Part shown: one piece after another, positions 1 to 7,675 of the stretch
Numbering within the stretch: position 1 is the stretch's first letter
Layout of the letters: every line of letters begins with the position of its first letter
DNA from: Akkermansia muciniphila
Lineage (GTDB): Bacteria > Verrucomicrobiota > Verrucomicrobiia > Verrucomicrobiales > V1-33
Direction of reading: 5' to 3'
NCBI GenBank assembly: GCA_943331195.2
Contig: CALQKQ020000085.1
Span: forward strand, 1 to 10,657
Length of the DNA stretch: 10,657 nucleotides
Made by a program: the position numbers and the translations under genes
Notes under the pieces: model-generated
The model's input: only the letters and a program-made list of their open reading frames with translations
Databases searched by the model: none
Told to the model about the DNA's origin: nothing

Positions 1-867
1 GCCGTCTCCATCCAACACCTCACCCGCGTCTTCCGCCTTCCCACCCTGCGCCGCCAAGTCGTCACCGCCGTCGACGACGTCTCCCTCGAAATCGCCCCCG
101 GCCAAATCTACGGCCTGATCGGCCCCAACGGCTCCGGCAAAAGCACCACCATGAAGGTCCTCCTCGGACTGCTTCGCGCCACCCACGGCTCCTGTGCCAT
201 CTTCGGCCGCGACTCCGCGCGCGTCGACAGCCGCGAAGACGTCGGCTTCCTCCCGGAAAACCCCTACTTCTACCGCCACCTCACCGGCCGCGAAACCCTC
301 GCCTTCTACGGCAAACTCTGCGGCATCCGCGGCCCCACCCTCCGCGACCGCAGCGCCGAACTCCTCCACCTCGTCGACCTCGAACACGCCGCCGACCGCC
401 GCCTCTCCGGCTACTCCAAAGGCATGCTCCAACGCATCGGCCTCGCCCAAGCCATCATCCACCGACCCCGCCTCCTCGTCCTCGACGAACCCACCGCCGG
501 CGTCGACCCCGGCGGCTCCCGCAAAATCCGCGACCTCATCCTCGCCCTCCGCGCCCAAGGCATCACCGTCATCCTCTCCTCCCACCTCCTCGAACAAATC
601 CAAGAAGTCTGCGACCGCGTCGGCATCATCTACAAAGGCAAACTCGTCCGCGAAGGCCTCCTCTCCGATCTCATGAGCATCGAAGACCAAACCGAAATCC
701 TCCTCCGCAACGCCACCCCCGAAGTCCTCGCCGCCATCCGCGCCCTCATCGCCCAACAATCCACCGCCCAACTCCTCCACCTCGGCCACCCCCGCACCAC
801 CCTCGAACGCCTCTTCCTCGACGTCACCGGTGGCTCCGCCGCCGACGCCCGCGAATACGTCAAATAA
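1..867 (+). CDS. ABC-2 type transporter ATP-binding protein (5' end outside window)
   Basis: This is the nucleotide-binding subunit of an ABC exporter, which hydrolyses ATP on the cytoplasmic face to drive the permease encoded next. The frame is open from base 1, so the true start lies upstream, and 288 residues are visible. The Walker A motif GPNGSGKST is at visible residues 41-49, just before the first in-frame ATG (151); starting there would delete the ATP-binding loop. The signature LSGYSKGMQ-like segment (LSGYSKGML) is at about 135-143, Walker B LLVLDEP at 158-164 and the switch histidine (SSH) at about 195. The Q-loop position reads LPEN, with Glu where many ABC proteins have Gln, which is common in the NatA/NosF/GldA-like branch. 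The last ~60 residues form a variable C-terminal extension. The TAA stop is 7 bases before the permease start, so the two are surely co-transcribed. The substrate cannot be read from sequence. Confidence 0.95.
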   Translation, partial: AVSIQHLTRVFRLPTLRRQVVTAVDDVSLEIAPGQIYGLIGPNGSGKSTTMKVLLGLLRATHGSCAIFGRDSARVDSREDVGFLPENPYFYRHLTGRETLAFYGKLCGIRGPTLRDRSAELLHLVDLEHAADRRLSGYSKGMLQRIGLAQAIIHRPRLLVLDEPTAGVDPGGSRKIRDLILALRAQGITVILSSHLLEQIQEVCDRVGIIYKGKLVREGLLSDLMSIEDQTEILLRNATPEVLAAIRALIAQQSTAQLLHLGHPRTTLERLFLDVTGGSAADAREYVK

Positions 868-874
868 CCTCGCC

Positions 875-1804
875 ATGGCCACCGCCTCCCCCCTGCCTCC
901 CCACCCGCGGCGCCACCTCCGCTTCTCCCCCCTCCGCGTCCTCACCCTCGCCGAAGGCACCTTCACCCAACTGGTGCGCATGAAGTCCTTCTACTTCCTC
1001 GCCCTCTTCGCCGTCGTCGTCATCGCCGCCAGCTTCGCCTTCGCCGACCTCCAAACCGACGGCCAACTCAAGCTCCTCAAAGACGTCTCCCTCGCCAGCA
1101 TGTCCCTCTTCAGCATGCTCTTCGCCATCGCCGGCACCGCCCTCCTCATCCCCCGCGACATCGAAGACCGCACCCTCTACACCATCCTCTGCAAGCCCGT
1201 CCCCCGCCTCGAATACCTCCTCGGCAAACTCCTCGGCGTCCTCTTCCTCATCTTCATCGCCCTCGCCCTCATGGACGCCCTCTTCTGCCTCGTCCTCCAC
1301 TTCAAAGAACAAGCCATCATCCAACAACAAATCGCCGTCCTGCAAAACCGCCAGTTCCCCAGCCGCGAAATGCTCGAAGCCAACATCGCCGCCGTCGACG
1401 AATCCCTCCGCGGCCAAGGCCTCACCTGGTCCCTCCAAAGCGCCGTCCTCGCCATCTTCCTCAAAGCCGCCATCCTCACCAGCGTCACCCTCCTCATCTC
1501 CACCTTCGCCAGCTCCACCCTCTTCACCATGATGTCCGCCCTCGCCGTCATGGTCATCGGCCAAGCCCAATCCATCGCCCGCGACGTCCTCCTCGGCCCC
1601 GACGCCTCCCTCGCCCCTCGCCTCATCAGCGGCGCCATCGCCCTCCTCTTCCCCGACTTCAAAAACTTCGATATCGTCGACGCCGTCGTCACCGGCGCCG
1701 CCGTCCCCGCCGCCGTCCTCGGCAAAATGCTCGGCCTCACCTCCGCCTACCTCGCCCTCCACCTCACCGCCGCCTACCTGATCTTTTCCGATAAAGAACT
1801 CTAA
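875..1804 (+). CDS. ABC-2 type (NosY-like) transporter permease
   Basis: This is the membrane subunit partnering the upstream ATPase, 309 residues from the ATG at 875. An ATG 45 bases earlier overlaps the ATPase gene and adds only a Pro/Thr-rich tail, so I reject it. Hydrophobic segments lie near residues 38-56, 75-92, 116-140, 186-212, 215-231 and 285-304, giving about six membrane helices. After the second helix comes RDIEDRT followed by KPVPRLEYLLGK, a layout typical of NosY-like ABC-2 permeases, where a cytoplasmic loop couples to the ATPase. A charged Gln/Glu-rich stretch at about 143-185 probably forms an extracytoplasmic loop. The start codon has no Shine-Dalgarno sequence, so translation is probably coupled to the gene before it. 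The family includes exporters for copper-enzyme maturation, gliding and antibiotics; which applies here is unknown. Confidence 0.9.
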   Translation: MATASPLPPHPRRHLRFSPLRVLTLAEGTFTQLVRMKSFYFLALFAVVVIAASFAFADLQTDGQLKLLKDVSLASMSLFSMLFAIAGTALLIPRDIEDRTLYTILCKPVPRLEYLLGKLLGVLFLIFIALALMDALFCLVLHFKEQAIIQQQIAVLQNRQFPSREMLEANIAAVDESLRGQGLTWSLQSAVLAIFLKAAILTSVTLLISTFASSTLFTMMSALAVMVIGQAQSIARDVLLGPDASLAPRLISGAIALLFPDFKNFDIVDAVVTGAAVPAAVLGKMLGLTSAYLALHLTAAYLIFSDKEL

Positions 1805-1805
1805 C

Positions 1806-2720
1806 ATGAACGCAGTCCGCCCCTGGAAATGGCTCGGCGCCGCCCTCCTCCTCCTCCTCGGCGGCCTCGCCCGCCTCCCCCTCGAACGCGCCTTCTCCCG
1901 CGATCTCCAAGCCCAAGGCCTCGCCGAAGCCCCCTTCAACCTCTCCCTCCGCGACGAACTCGGCCAAAGCTGCTTCGTCGCCGTCCTCGGCGGCTTCCGC
2001 TCCCTCGTCGCCAGCCTCATCGAAATCCAAAACCTCGACGCCTGGCAACACCAACAATGGGCCAAAGTCGACGCCGCCTACGCCCTCTGCACCCGCCTCC
2101 AACCCCGCGAATACCACTACTGGGACTTCCGCGCCTGGATGAGCGCCTACAACGCCTTCGACTACTACCGCTACGAAGACCAATCCCGCCCCGGCCTCCA
2201 GCCCTGGATCCGCCAAAACCTCATCACCCACGCCGTCCACGTCCTCGAAGAAGGCATGAAACACCTCCCCGACGACTACCGCCTCCCCCGCACCCTCGCC
2301 ATGCTCGCCAGCGATTTCGATAAAAATCGCGACGCCAACTCCCTCGAAGCCGCCCAGTGGTGGCTCCACGCTTGGAACCTCCGCCCCGCCCACCGCTTCC
2401 TCTGGCGCAACTACGTCTACAACCTCGCCCGCGCCCCCGGCCACGAACTCGAAGCCTGGCCCCTCCTCCTCGACATGTACGCCACCGGCCCCGCCCCCGC
2501 CAGCGACCGCACCCCCACCGCCATCACCCTCCTCGTCCAACTCTTTCCCCAAGTCAAAACCTCCCTCCCCGACGCCGCCCTCCCCCCCGAAGTCGCCGAT
2601 CGCGTCCCCGCCATCCTCGCCAAAGAAAAAGCCCGCCTCGACCGCGAAAACCTCCGCCGCCAGCGCGAACGAGACGACCTCCGCGCCCTCGAAGACGCCC
2701 TCCTCCGCCAGCGCCCCTAG
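1806..2720 (+). CDS. Membrane-anchored protein with TPR-like helices and C-terminal coiled coil, function unknown
   Basis: I do not recognise this 304-residue protein. It begins one base after the permease stop. Residues 8-25 form one Leu-rich membrane anchor with no clear signal-peptidase site, so the rest probably projects into the periplasm. Residues 60-210 are helical and rich in Trp and Tyr, with spaced motifs (LGGFRSLVA, QQWAKVDAAYALCTRLQP, YYWD-like YHYWDF, LEEGMKHLPDDYRLP) resembling divergent tetratricopeptide repeats. Residues about 268-302 are dense in Lys/Arg/Glu/Asp/Leu and look like a coiled coil. The tight linkage suggests an accessory or scaffold part of the exporter, perhaps a periplasmic adaptor; this is inference from position only. 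The stop codon TAG is the first of three identical in-frame stops created by a tandem repeat. Opposite-strand open frames across the gene are composition shadows. Confidence 0.85.
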   Translation: MNAVRPWKWLGAALLLLLGGLARLPLERAFSRDLQAQGLAEAPFNLSLRDELGQSCFVAVLGGFRSLVASLIEIQNLDAWQHQQWAKVDAAYALCTRLQPREYHYWDFRAWMSAYNAFDYYRYEDQSRPGLQPWIRQNLITHAVHVLEEGMKHLPDDYRLPRTLAMLASDFDKNRDANSLEAAQWWLHAWNLRPAHRFLWRNYVYNLARAPGHELEAWPLLLDMYATGPAPASDRTPTAITLLVQLFPQVKTSLPDAALPPEVADRVPAILAKEKARLDRENLRRQRERDDLRALEDALLRQRP

Positions 2721-2738
2721 CGCCCCTAGAGCCCCTAG
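2712..2738. repeat. 9-bp tandem repeat, three copies, carrying three in-frame TAG stops
   Basis: Three consecutive 9-base units are visible: cgcccctag, cgcccctag and agcccctag, the third differing at its first base. The first unit ends with the stop codon of the plus-strand gene. Because the unit is a multiple of three, each later copy places another TAG in the same frame. The repeat occupies most of the 26-base gap between two convergent genes. CTAG tetramers and GCGC flanks allow only weak short hairpins, and there is no T-run, so I do not call it a terminator. Confidence 0.9.
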
Positions 2739-2746
2739 CGCCTCCC

Positions 2747-3613
2747 TCACACACTGCTGCCGCTCCACTGCAACTTCTCCCGCAGCACCGCATAAAACGA
2801 ACTCTCCCGAAACCCAACCAAAGGAACCGTCCACCCCGCTTTCCGCAACACCACCGGCTGATCCTTCGCCAACGACCACGCCGTGCCCCCATCCACGTGC
2901 AGCAACACCTCCTCCACCGGCTCCATCGGCTGTATTTCTAAACTCACATCGTCATTCACCACAAACGACCGATTCGACAGCGCATGCGGACATATCGGCG
3001 TCACACAAAACACCCCCGCCGCCGGATTGATGATCGGACCCCCCGCCGATAAACTATACGCCGTGCTCCCCGTCGGCGTCGCCACGATCAGCCCGTCCCC
3101 ACTATAGCGATTCAAAAACTCCCGGTCAATCCGCACCTCCAAATGGATCAGCCGCGAAAACGTCCCCCGCGTCACCGTCACCTCATTCATCCCCCCCTCG
3201 GTGTGTACCTGCCCATCCACTCCCGTAAAACACGCCTCCACCACGCTGCGCTGCGAAAGCCCATAGTCCTGCGTTAGGATCGCCCTCACAAATCGACCTA
3301 ACTCCGCCTCCGTCGCCGTCGTCAAGAACCCCAGGCGCCCCGTGTTCACCGCCGCCAAGGGCTTCACCTGCGGCCCCAACAACCGCGCCGTCCGCAAAAT
3401 CGTCCCATCCCCCCCCAGCACCACCAACACCTCGCAGCCCGCCGCCACCTCCCCCAAAGGCTGACCCCCCGCCTCTCCCACCAGCGCCGCCGTCCCCTCT
3501 TCTAGCAAAACCATCGCCCCGCCCTCGCGAAACGCCACCACCAAGCGATGCACGTGCCGCACCGCATCCTGCTTCGTTGAATTAGCGATTATGCCAATGA
3601 CCGGGTAACCCAT
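2747..3613 (-). CDS. nadK: NAD kinase
   Basis: NAD kinase phosphorylates NAD to NADP in the cytoplasm and is the only route to NADP. The 288-residue product has all family landmarks: the phosphate-binding GGDGT at residues 67-71 within VVLGGDGTILRTAR, GRLGFLT at 92-98, the NE pair at 143-144 (GMNEVTVTRG), and the NAD-binding stretch SGDGLIVATPTGSTAY at about 171-186 followed by SLSAGGPI. I chose the ATG at 3613 because the protein then opens with the usual MxxPxIGIIANSTK strand; the upstream ATG at 3688 would add 25 residues unlike the family and deepen the overlap with tlyA. The start lies 25 bases inside the 3' end of tlyA, so translation is probably coupled. No Shine-Dalgarno sequence is visible. 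It ends 26 bases from the convergent plus-strand operon. Confidence 0.96.
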   Translation of the reverse strand: MGYPVIGIIANSTKQDAVRHVHRLVVAFREGGAMVLLEEGTAALVGEAGGQPLGEVAAGCEVLVVLGGDGTILRTARLLGPQVKPLAAVNTGRLGFLTTATEAELGRFVRAILTQDYGLSQRSVVEACFTGVDGQVHTEGGMNEVTVTRGTFSRLIHLEVRIDREFLNRYSGDGLIVATPTGSTAYSLSAGGPIINPAAGVFCVTPICPHALSNRSFVVNDDVSLEIQPMEPVEEVLLHVDGGTAWSLAKDQPVVLRKAGWTVPLVGFRESSFYAVLREKLQWSGSSV

Positions 3614-4353
3614 GCGAGAAATTCTGTATTGCCGTCCGTCCCCTTTATCGGCGAAGGCACGCAGCCCCGCCAGCAGAATCCCGGACAACTCTCAATATAC
3701 TGTCGTATCCGCGCCACCGCCGCCTCGTGCAACCCCGCATCCCGCACAATCCCCCCCGCCCCCACATCCTCCCGCCGCAACTCAAACTGCGGCTTGATCA
3801 AACAGATCATCTGCCCCCGCTCCCCATGCAGCACCCCCATCACCGCCGGCAACACCAGCGTCAGCGAAATAAACGATAAATCAAAAACCGCCAAATCCAC
3901 CACCTCAGGCACGTCCCCCGGCACCATATGCCGCAAGTTAAACTGCTCCCGCGCCACCACCCGCGCATCGCTCCGCAACTTCCACACCAGCTGGTTCGTC
4001 CCCACATCAAACGCATACACCCGCGCCGCCCCATGCTGCAGCAAACAATCCGTAAACCCCCCCGTCGACGCCCCCGCATCCAAACAAACCAGGCCCCCCG
4101 GATCAATCCCAAACGCCCCCAACGCCCCCTCCAACTTCAAGCCCCCGCGACTCACATAGCGCGGCTTGACTTTCACTTCTAGCACATCATCCGCCTTCAC
4201 CACCTGCCCCGGCTTCGCCGCAGGATGCCCATTCACTTTCACCTCCCCAGCCAATATAAGCCGCTTCGCCTGCTCCCGCGAATCACACAAGCCCCGCGCC
4301 GCCAGCGCCACATCTAAACGCTCCCGCGAGGAAGATACCGAAGCCATATTCAT
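3589..4353 (-). CDS. tlyA: TlyA-family rRNA 2'-O-methyltransferase (S4 domain plus FtsJ-like domain)
   Basis: TlyA enzymes use S-adenosylmethionine to methylate ribose 2'-O positions of cytidines in rRNA; the old name hemolysin A is misleading. The 254-residue product has an N-terminal S4 RNA-binding domain (about 10-62; RLDVALAARGL, then VKVNGHPAAKPGQ) and an FtsJ-like methyltransferase domain (about 65-254). The SAM-binding motif DAGASTGGF is at 92-99. The K-D-K-E set expected of 2'-O-methyltransferases is present: K73 (SRGGLKL), D158 (FDLSFIS), K187 (LIKPQFE) and E244 (NTEFLAW). The length is normal. Two ATGs two codons apart (4353 and 4347) could start it. The leader is U-rich with no Shine-Dalgarno sequence at normal spacing. 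It follows the LptF/G-like gene by 30 bases and overlaps nadK by 25. Whether it modifies 16S, 23S or both cannot be told. Confidence 0.95.
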   Translation of the reverse strand: MNMASVSSSRERLDVALAARGLCDSREQAKRLILAGEVKVNGHPAAKPGQVVKADDVLEVKVKPRYVSRGGLKLEGALGAFGIDPGGLVCLDAGASTGGFTDCLLQHGAARVYAFDVGTNQLVWKLRSDARVVAREQFNLRHMVPGDVPEVVDLAVFDLSFISLTLVLPAVMGVLHGERGQMICLIKPQFELRREDVGAGGIVRDAGLHEAAVARIRQYIESCPGFCWRGCVPSPIKGTDGNTEFLAWVTRSLA

Positions 4354-4383
4354 AAAAGATCAAAAAAACAAAACCACCCTCCC

Positions 4384-5607
4384 CTACCGCCGCTGCAACC
4401 TCCAAAACATCACCACCCCCAACACCCCAAAGATCACATTCGGCAACCATACCCAAAGATGCGGATACTTGTCCGGCGCATCCTGCCACAACCCCCCTAG
4501 CATGATCAGCGCAAAGTAGCAAATCCCCACCACCAAACTCAACACAAAGCCCGCCGATGTCTCCCGCCGCTGCGCCGTAATCCCAAACGGAATCCCCACA
4601 AACGCCAACACCAAACACGCAAACGAAAAACTAATCCGTCGGTGAAACTCCGTCAGCATCGCCGAATAACTCGGCACCAGCCCCCCCTCCACCGCCAGCG
4701 CCGCAGGATTCGCCATCCCCACCCGCAACTGCCCCATGCTCATCCCATTCACCCGCAACTGCGAACTCTTCTCAAACATCTTGTTCAACGACACACTCAG
4801 CGGACTAAACTCCGAAGTCACCGGATCCACCTCCGGCATCCCCTCCTTCTCCACCCGCAGCCGCTCCCGATAAGCCTCCACCTGCTCCCCACTCATCCCC
4901 TGCAATTCCTCCGCCGTCGCCTCCCTCGGCCAGGCCCGCCCCATCATGAAGTTGTCGCTCAAATTTAAGGTGATCTCCCGACTCTTCATCACATTCCCCG
5001 CCACCACCTCCGCCTCCCGCGAAAAGAAATACCGCGCCGGCCGCGCCCGGTCCCCACTCCGATCCGGCTGCAACTGAATGATCTGCAAGTTGCGCAACTT
5101 GTCCTCCCGCTTCGACTCCGCAAAAATAAAAAAACCATTCAACTCATCCACCAAAGTGTCCGGTCGAAAAATCGCCTTCGGATCCTGCAACACCGTCTGC
5201 TGCGTCGTCTTCCGAATCTCCGCAAAAGCATGCGGCGCCACCGCCGTGTTAATCCAAAAACAAAGCCCCGACGCCACCAGCGCCAACCCCACCACCGGCG
5301 CACAGATCCGCCCCAAACTCTGCCCCGACATCCGCAGCGCGATCAACTCATTGTCCGCCGACAACCGCCCAAACACCAACAACACCGCCGTCAAGATCCC
5401 CCACGGCACCGTAAACGAAAGCGACCACGGAAACGAATACCCAATGAATTTTAAAATCGCCTCCGCCGGCAAGGTCCCCTCCACCAATTTATCCAACAAC
5501 TTCTTGAAAATCTGTCCCAACACTAACACCACACTCAGCACCCCCACCGCAAACACCGTGGCCACCATCACCTGGCGACCCAGGTAGCGATCAAATATGC
5601 GCATCAT
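4384..5607 (-). CDS. LptF/LptG (YjgP/YjgQ) family lipopolysaccharide-export permease
   Basis: LptF and LptG are inner-membrane halves of the LptB2FG transporter that extracts lipopolysaccharide and feeds it to the LptC-A-D bridge. The 407-residue product has the family topology: membrane segments near 13-33, 51-78 and 100-120, a large periplasmic beta-jellyroll domain (about 125-315), then three more segments near 325-345, 353-373 and 385-403. The conserved SADNELIALRMSG motif is at about 83-95, at the coupling loop that contacts LptB. EFHRRISFSFACLVLAF, then GIPFGI, opens the C-terminal half. I cannot separate LptF from LptG on sequence alone. Only one such gene is in this window; the partner may be elsewhere or the protein may act as a homodimer. 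Two consecutive ATGs mark the start. A GAGG sits about 16 bases upstream, too far for a normal ribosome site, after a T7 run. It lies between an amidase and tlyA, consistent with an envelope module. Confidence 0.92.
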   Translation of the reverse strand: MMRIFDRYLGRQVMVATVFAVGVLSVVLVLGQIFKKLLDKLVEGTLPAEAILKFIGYSFPWSLSFTVPWGILTAVLLVFGRLSADNELIALRMSGQSLGRICAPVVGLALVASGLCFWINTAVAPHAFAEIRKTTQQTVLQDPKAIFRPDTLVDELNGFFIFAESKREDKLRNLQIIQLQPDRSGDRARPARYFFSREAEVVAGNVMKSREITLNLSDNFMMGRAWPREATAEELQGMSGEQVEAYRERLRVEKEGMPEVDPVTSEFSPLSVSLNKMFEKSSQLRVNGMSMGQLRVGMANPAALAVEGGLVPSYSAMLTEFHRRISFSFACLVLAFVGIPFGITAQRRETSAGFVLSLVVGICYFALIMLGGLWQDAPDKYPHLWVWLPNVIFGVLGVVMFWRLQRR

Positions 5608-5634
5608 CAGAAAAAAAGATCGTCCTCGCTAGCA

Positions 5635-6267
5635 CTACATCCGCCGAAAACCCAAAATGCCTTCCCCAATCAGCTCCGCCAAGCGCTGCCGATACCGCGG
5701 ATCCAACACCCTCTCCCGATCATTCCCCGTCGAAATAAACCCCCCCTCCACCAGCGCCGCCGGCATCACACACGACCGCAACACCTTGAACCGCGCAAAC
5801 TTCACCCCCCGATTCGGCGTCCCCAAGCCCCGCGCCACCTGCCCCTGGATCTGCGCCGCCAACTTCTGCCCCTCCGCATTGTGGTAAAACGTCTCCGTCC
5901 CCGCCGGCCCCCCATAGCTCACCCAATTAAAATGCACACTCACAAAAATCGATTTCCCAATCCGATTCGCCACCGTCGGCCGCTCCTCCAAGGGAATGAA
6001 CACATCCCGCTGCCGCGTCAACGTCGACTTGATCCCCTTCCCCTCCAAATAACGCTGCAACCGAAACGACACATCCAACGCCAAATGCTTCTCATACAAA
6101 TACCCAAACTGCCCCCCATTATCATGCCCCCCATGCCCAGGATCAATCACCACCCGACTAAACCGCCCCGCCTCCGCCTCCCCCATCATCGCCAGCCCCA
6201 GCAGCAACGCCACCCACCCGCGCCCCAGGGCCCCCCGGGAGATCCCGAATGCAGTGCAAAACTTCAT
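5635..6267 (-). CDS. Periplasmic N-acetylmuramoyl-L-alanine amidase (Amidase_3, AmiC-like)
   Basis: This zinc enzyme cleaves the amide bond between muramic acid and the first L-Ala of peptidoglycan stems, a step used in cell separation and wall turnover. The 210-residue product has a signal peptide: basic start, hydrophobic core at about 18-28 and an AxA cleavage site (AEA|G, residues 31-33). The catalytic domain follows directly: Zn ligands H45 (IDPGHGG), E59 (YEKHLALD) and H112 (SVHFN), and the catalytic Glu E174 (ALVEGGFIST). It is a short single-domain form without AMIN, SPOR or LysM targeting modules. I chose the ATG at 6267; a TTG at 6288 would put seven residues before the signal peptide. 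It is the first gene after the only sizeable gap in the minus-strand run and so probably the head of the amidase-lpt-tlyA-nadK unit, with 27 bases to the next gene. Confidence 0.93.
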   Translation of the reverse strand: MKFCTAFGISRGALGRGWVALLLGLAMMGEAEAGRFSRVVIDPGHGGHDNGGQFGYLYEKHLALDVSFRLQRYLEGKGIKSTLTRQRDVFIPLEERPTVANRIGKSIFVSVHFNWVSYGGPAGTETFYHNAEGQKLAAQIQGQVARGLGTPNRGVKFARFKVLRSCVMPAALVEGGFISTGNDRERVLDPRYRQRLAELIGEGILGFRRM

Positions 6268-6367
6268 GAGAAAGGAAAGGTGTAGCAAAATTTAATAAAA
6301 CAAGCTTAAGCATCCACCACCAGCCCGCAAAATCAAGCCGACCCTTCCCCTACCTTCTCCCTCAGCC
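6268..6367 (-). promoter_or_regulatory. Only sizeable intergenic gap; likely promoter region for the amidase-lpt-tlyA-nadK unit
   Basis: This 100-base gap separates the stop of the DadA-like gene from the start of the amidase gene. The half nearest the amidase is distinctly AT-rich (about 6281-6312) in an otherwise GC-rich window. On the minus strand there is a TATTAA/TTAAAT stretch that could serve as a -10 and an upstream TTGATT, but their spacing does not fit one clean sigma-70 promoter. An 8-base palindrome gcttaagc is at 6304-6311. No hairpin with a T-run is evident after the upstream stop. I call it a promoter region from position and composition only. Confidence 0.3.
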
Positions 6368-7630
6368 TCAGGCGTACCGATCCGGACTCAAACCCCTCAA
6401 ATCATGCCCCGTCTCCTCCCCCGCCAGGAGCTGACTCACGATCTTTCCCGTCACCGGCCCCAAGCTCAGCCCCATCATGCTGTGCCCCGTCGCCACCACC
6501 AAGTTCTCCGCCGCCCCACTCCGCCCCACATACGGCACCCCATCCGGCGGACACGGCCGCAACCCCACCCACGGCTGGATCCCCCCAAAATCCTCCACCC
6601 GAAACTCCGGAAAATACTTCGGCACCGCCTTCACAATCCCCTGCACCCGCCGCGCATTCACCCCTTCCCCCATCCCAGACAACTCCATCGTCCCCCCCAC
6701 CCGCAAGCCCAGCCCCATCGGCGTCACCGCCACCCGGGCCTCCGTCAAAATCGAACACAACTCCGGCAATTGCCGCGGCCGCTCCAGCGTCAACGAATAC
6801 CCCTTGCCCGCCTGCATCGGCAATTTCAAACCCAGCGGCCTCACCGCCTCCGGCGACCACGACCCTCCCGCTAAGACAAACTGCGCCGCCCCCACCTCCC
6901 CGCGACTCGTCTCCACCGCCGCCAAGCGCTTCCCCTCCCGCCGCCATCCCGTCACCTCCGTCTCCCCCATAAACACCACCCCCATCGCCCGGCACGCCCC
7001 CTGCAGCGACGCCATCAATCGATTCGGCGATAAATGGCAGTCCTTCGGAAAATAAACCCCGCCCGCCACCGCCATGCGAATCCCTGGGTCCAAGGCCGCC
7101 ACCTGCTTGCCATCTAACACCTCAGCCGGGACCCCCAAGGCCACCGCCTGCGCCGCCGCCCGCCCCTCCTCCTCCAACGCATGCTCGCCCCGGCACAACA
7201 TCAACAGCCCCTTCCGCACCAAGCCAAACTCCATCTCCGGCAAGGCACTCAATTCCTCATAACACGCCCGACTCGCCATATTCAAATCCCGCAGCACCGG
7301 CCCACTCCGCCGCACATGCCCCGGCGTCGCCGCCCGCCAAAACCGAAACGCCCACTTCAGCAAATCCACGTCCCACCGCGGCTTAATATAAAACGGCGAC
7401 TCCGCATTCCACATCCACTTCAACCCCAGCGCCACCATCCCCGGCGCCGCCAACGGCACAAAGTGACTCGGCACGATCATCCCCGCATTCCCATACGAAC
7501 ACCCATTCTGCACCACCGGCCGCCGATCGATCACCGTCACCGCCCAGCCCCGCCGCGCCGCATAGTACGCCGCACACATCCCTATAATCCCCTGCCCCAA
7601 AACAACGACCGATTCCTTCTCCTCTGACAT
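6368..7630 (-). CDS. DadA-family FAD-dependent D-amino-acid dehydrogenase, probably cis-4-hydroxy-D-proline dehydrogenase
   Basis: DadA-type flavoenzymes oxidise D-amino acids to imino acids and pass electrons to a respiratory acceptor. The 420-residue product opens with an FAD-binding Rossmann fold (VVVLGQGIIGMCAAYYAAR, GxGxxG at residues 12-17), followed by a conserved NAGMIVPSHFVPLAAPG segment at about 48-64. Near the C terminus are GLRPCPPDGVPYVG (about 357-370) and the second FAD motif GHSMMGLSLGPVTGK (about 382-396), all typical of the family. The neighbouring hydroxyproline epimerase makes cis-4-hydroxy-D-proline, so the likely reaction is its oxidation to pyrroline-4-hydroxy-2-carboxylate; substrate choice is inferred from context. 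Start choice is open: ATG 7630 fits the family, but a GTG at 7651 has an AGGA eight bases upstream, the best ribosome site in the window. It lies 45 bases after the peptidase gene. Confidence 0.88.
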   Translation of the reverse strand: MSEEKESVVVLGQGIIGMCAAYYAARRGWAVTVIDRRPVVQNGCSYGNAGMIVPSHFVPLAAPGMVALGLKWMWNAESPFYIKPRWDVDLLKWAFRFWRAATPGHVRRSGPVLRDLNMASRACYEELSALPEMEFGLVRKGLLMLCRGEHALEEEGRAAAQAVALGVPAEVLDGKQVAALDPGIRMAVAGGVYFPKDCHLSPNRLMASLQGACRAMGVVFMGETEVTGWRREGKRLAAVETSRGEVGAAQFVLAGGSWSPEAVRPLGLKLPMQAGKGYSLTLERPRQLPELCSILTEARVAVTPMGLGLRVGGTMELSGMGEGVNARRVQGIVKAVPKYFPEFRVEDFGGIQPWVGLRPCPPDGVPYVGRSGAAENLVVATGHSMMGLSLGPVTGKIVSQLLAGEETGHDLRGLSPDRYA

Positions 7631-7675
7631 AGCTCTGCTGTGGTTAATCACTCAAAAAATCCTATCATAAAGCAA

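Noticed and set aside
151..153. ATG at 151 as the start of the ABC ATPase
   Set aside because: The open frame continues to base 1 and encodes the Walker A motif just before this ATG, so the real start is outside the window.
256..258. Loss of the ABC Q-loop glutamine (Glu in LPEN) as a sign of an inactive ATPase
   Set aside because: Glu at this place is common in the NatA/NosF-like branch, and all other ATPase motifs are intact.
860..2065. 401-residue minus-strand open frame, very rich in Glu, Gly, Asp and Ala
   Set aside because: It lies opposite the permease and the helical-repeat gene, both well supported. Its composition is what the complement of C-ending codons produces, and it has no recognisable domain.
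2711..2746. Repeat region as a bidirectional Rho-independent terminator
   Set aside because: Only 4-base stems can be drawn, and there is no T-run on either strand.
1764..2879. 371-residue minus-strand open frame rich in Gly, Glu, Val and Ala
   Set aside because: It spans two genes on the other strand and part of nadK in another frame. It is a composition shadow with no motifs.
2357..2941. 194-residue Pro/Arg-rich plus-strand open frame
   Set aside because: It is an out-of-frame shadow of the helical-repeat gene and the antisense of nadK. The low-complexity Pro/Arg content comes from the C-rich strand.
6302..6311. Overlapping palindromes aagctt and gcttaagc in the intergenic gap as an operator
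   Set aside because: They are 6 and 8 bases long with no second copy nearby. Such short palindromes occur by chance.
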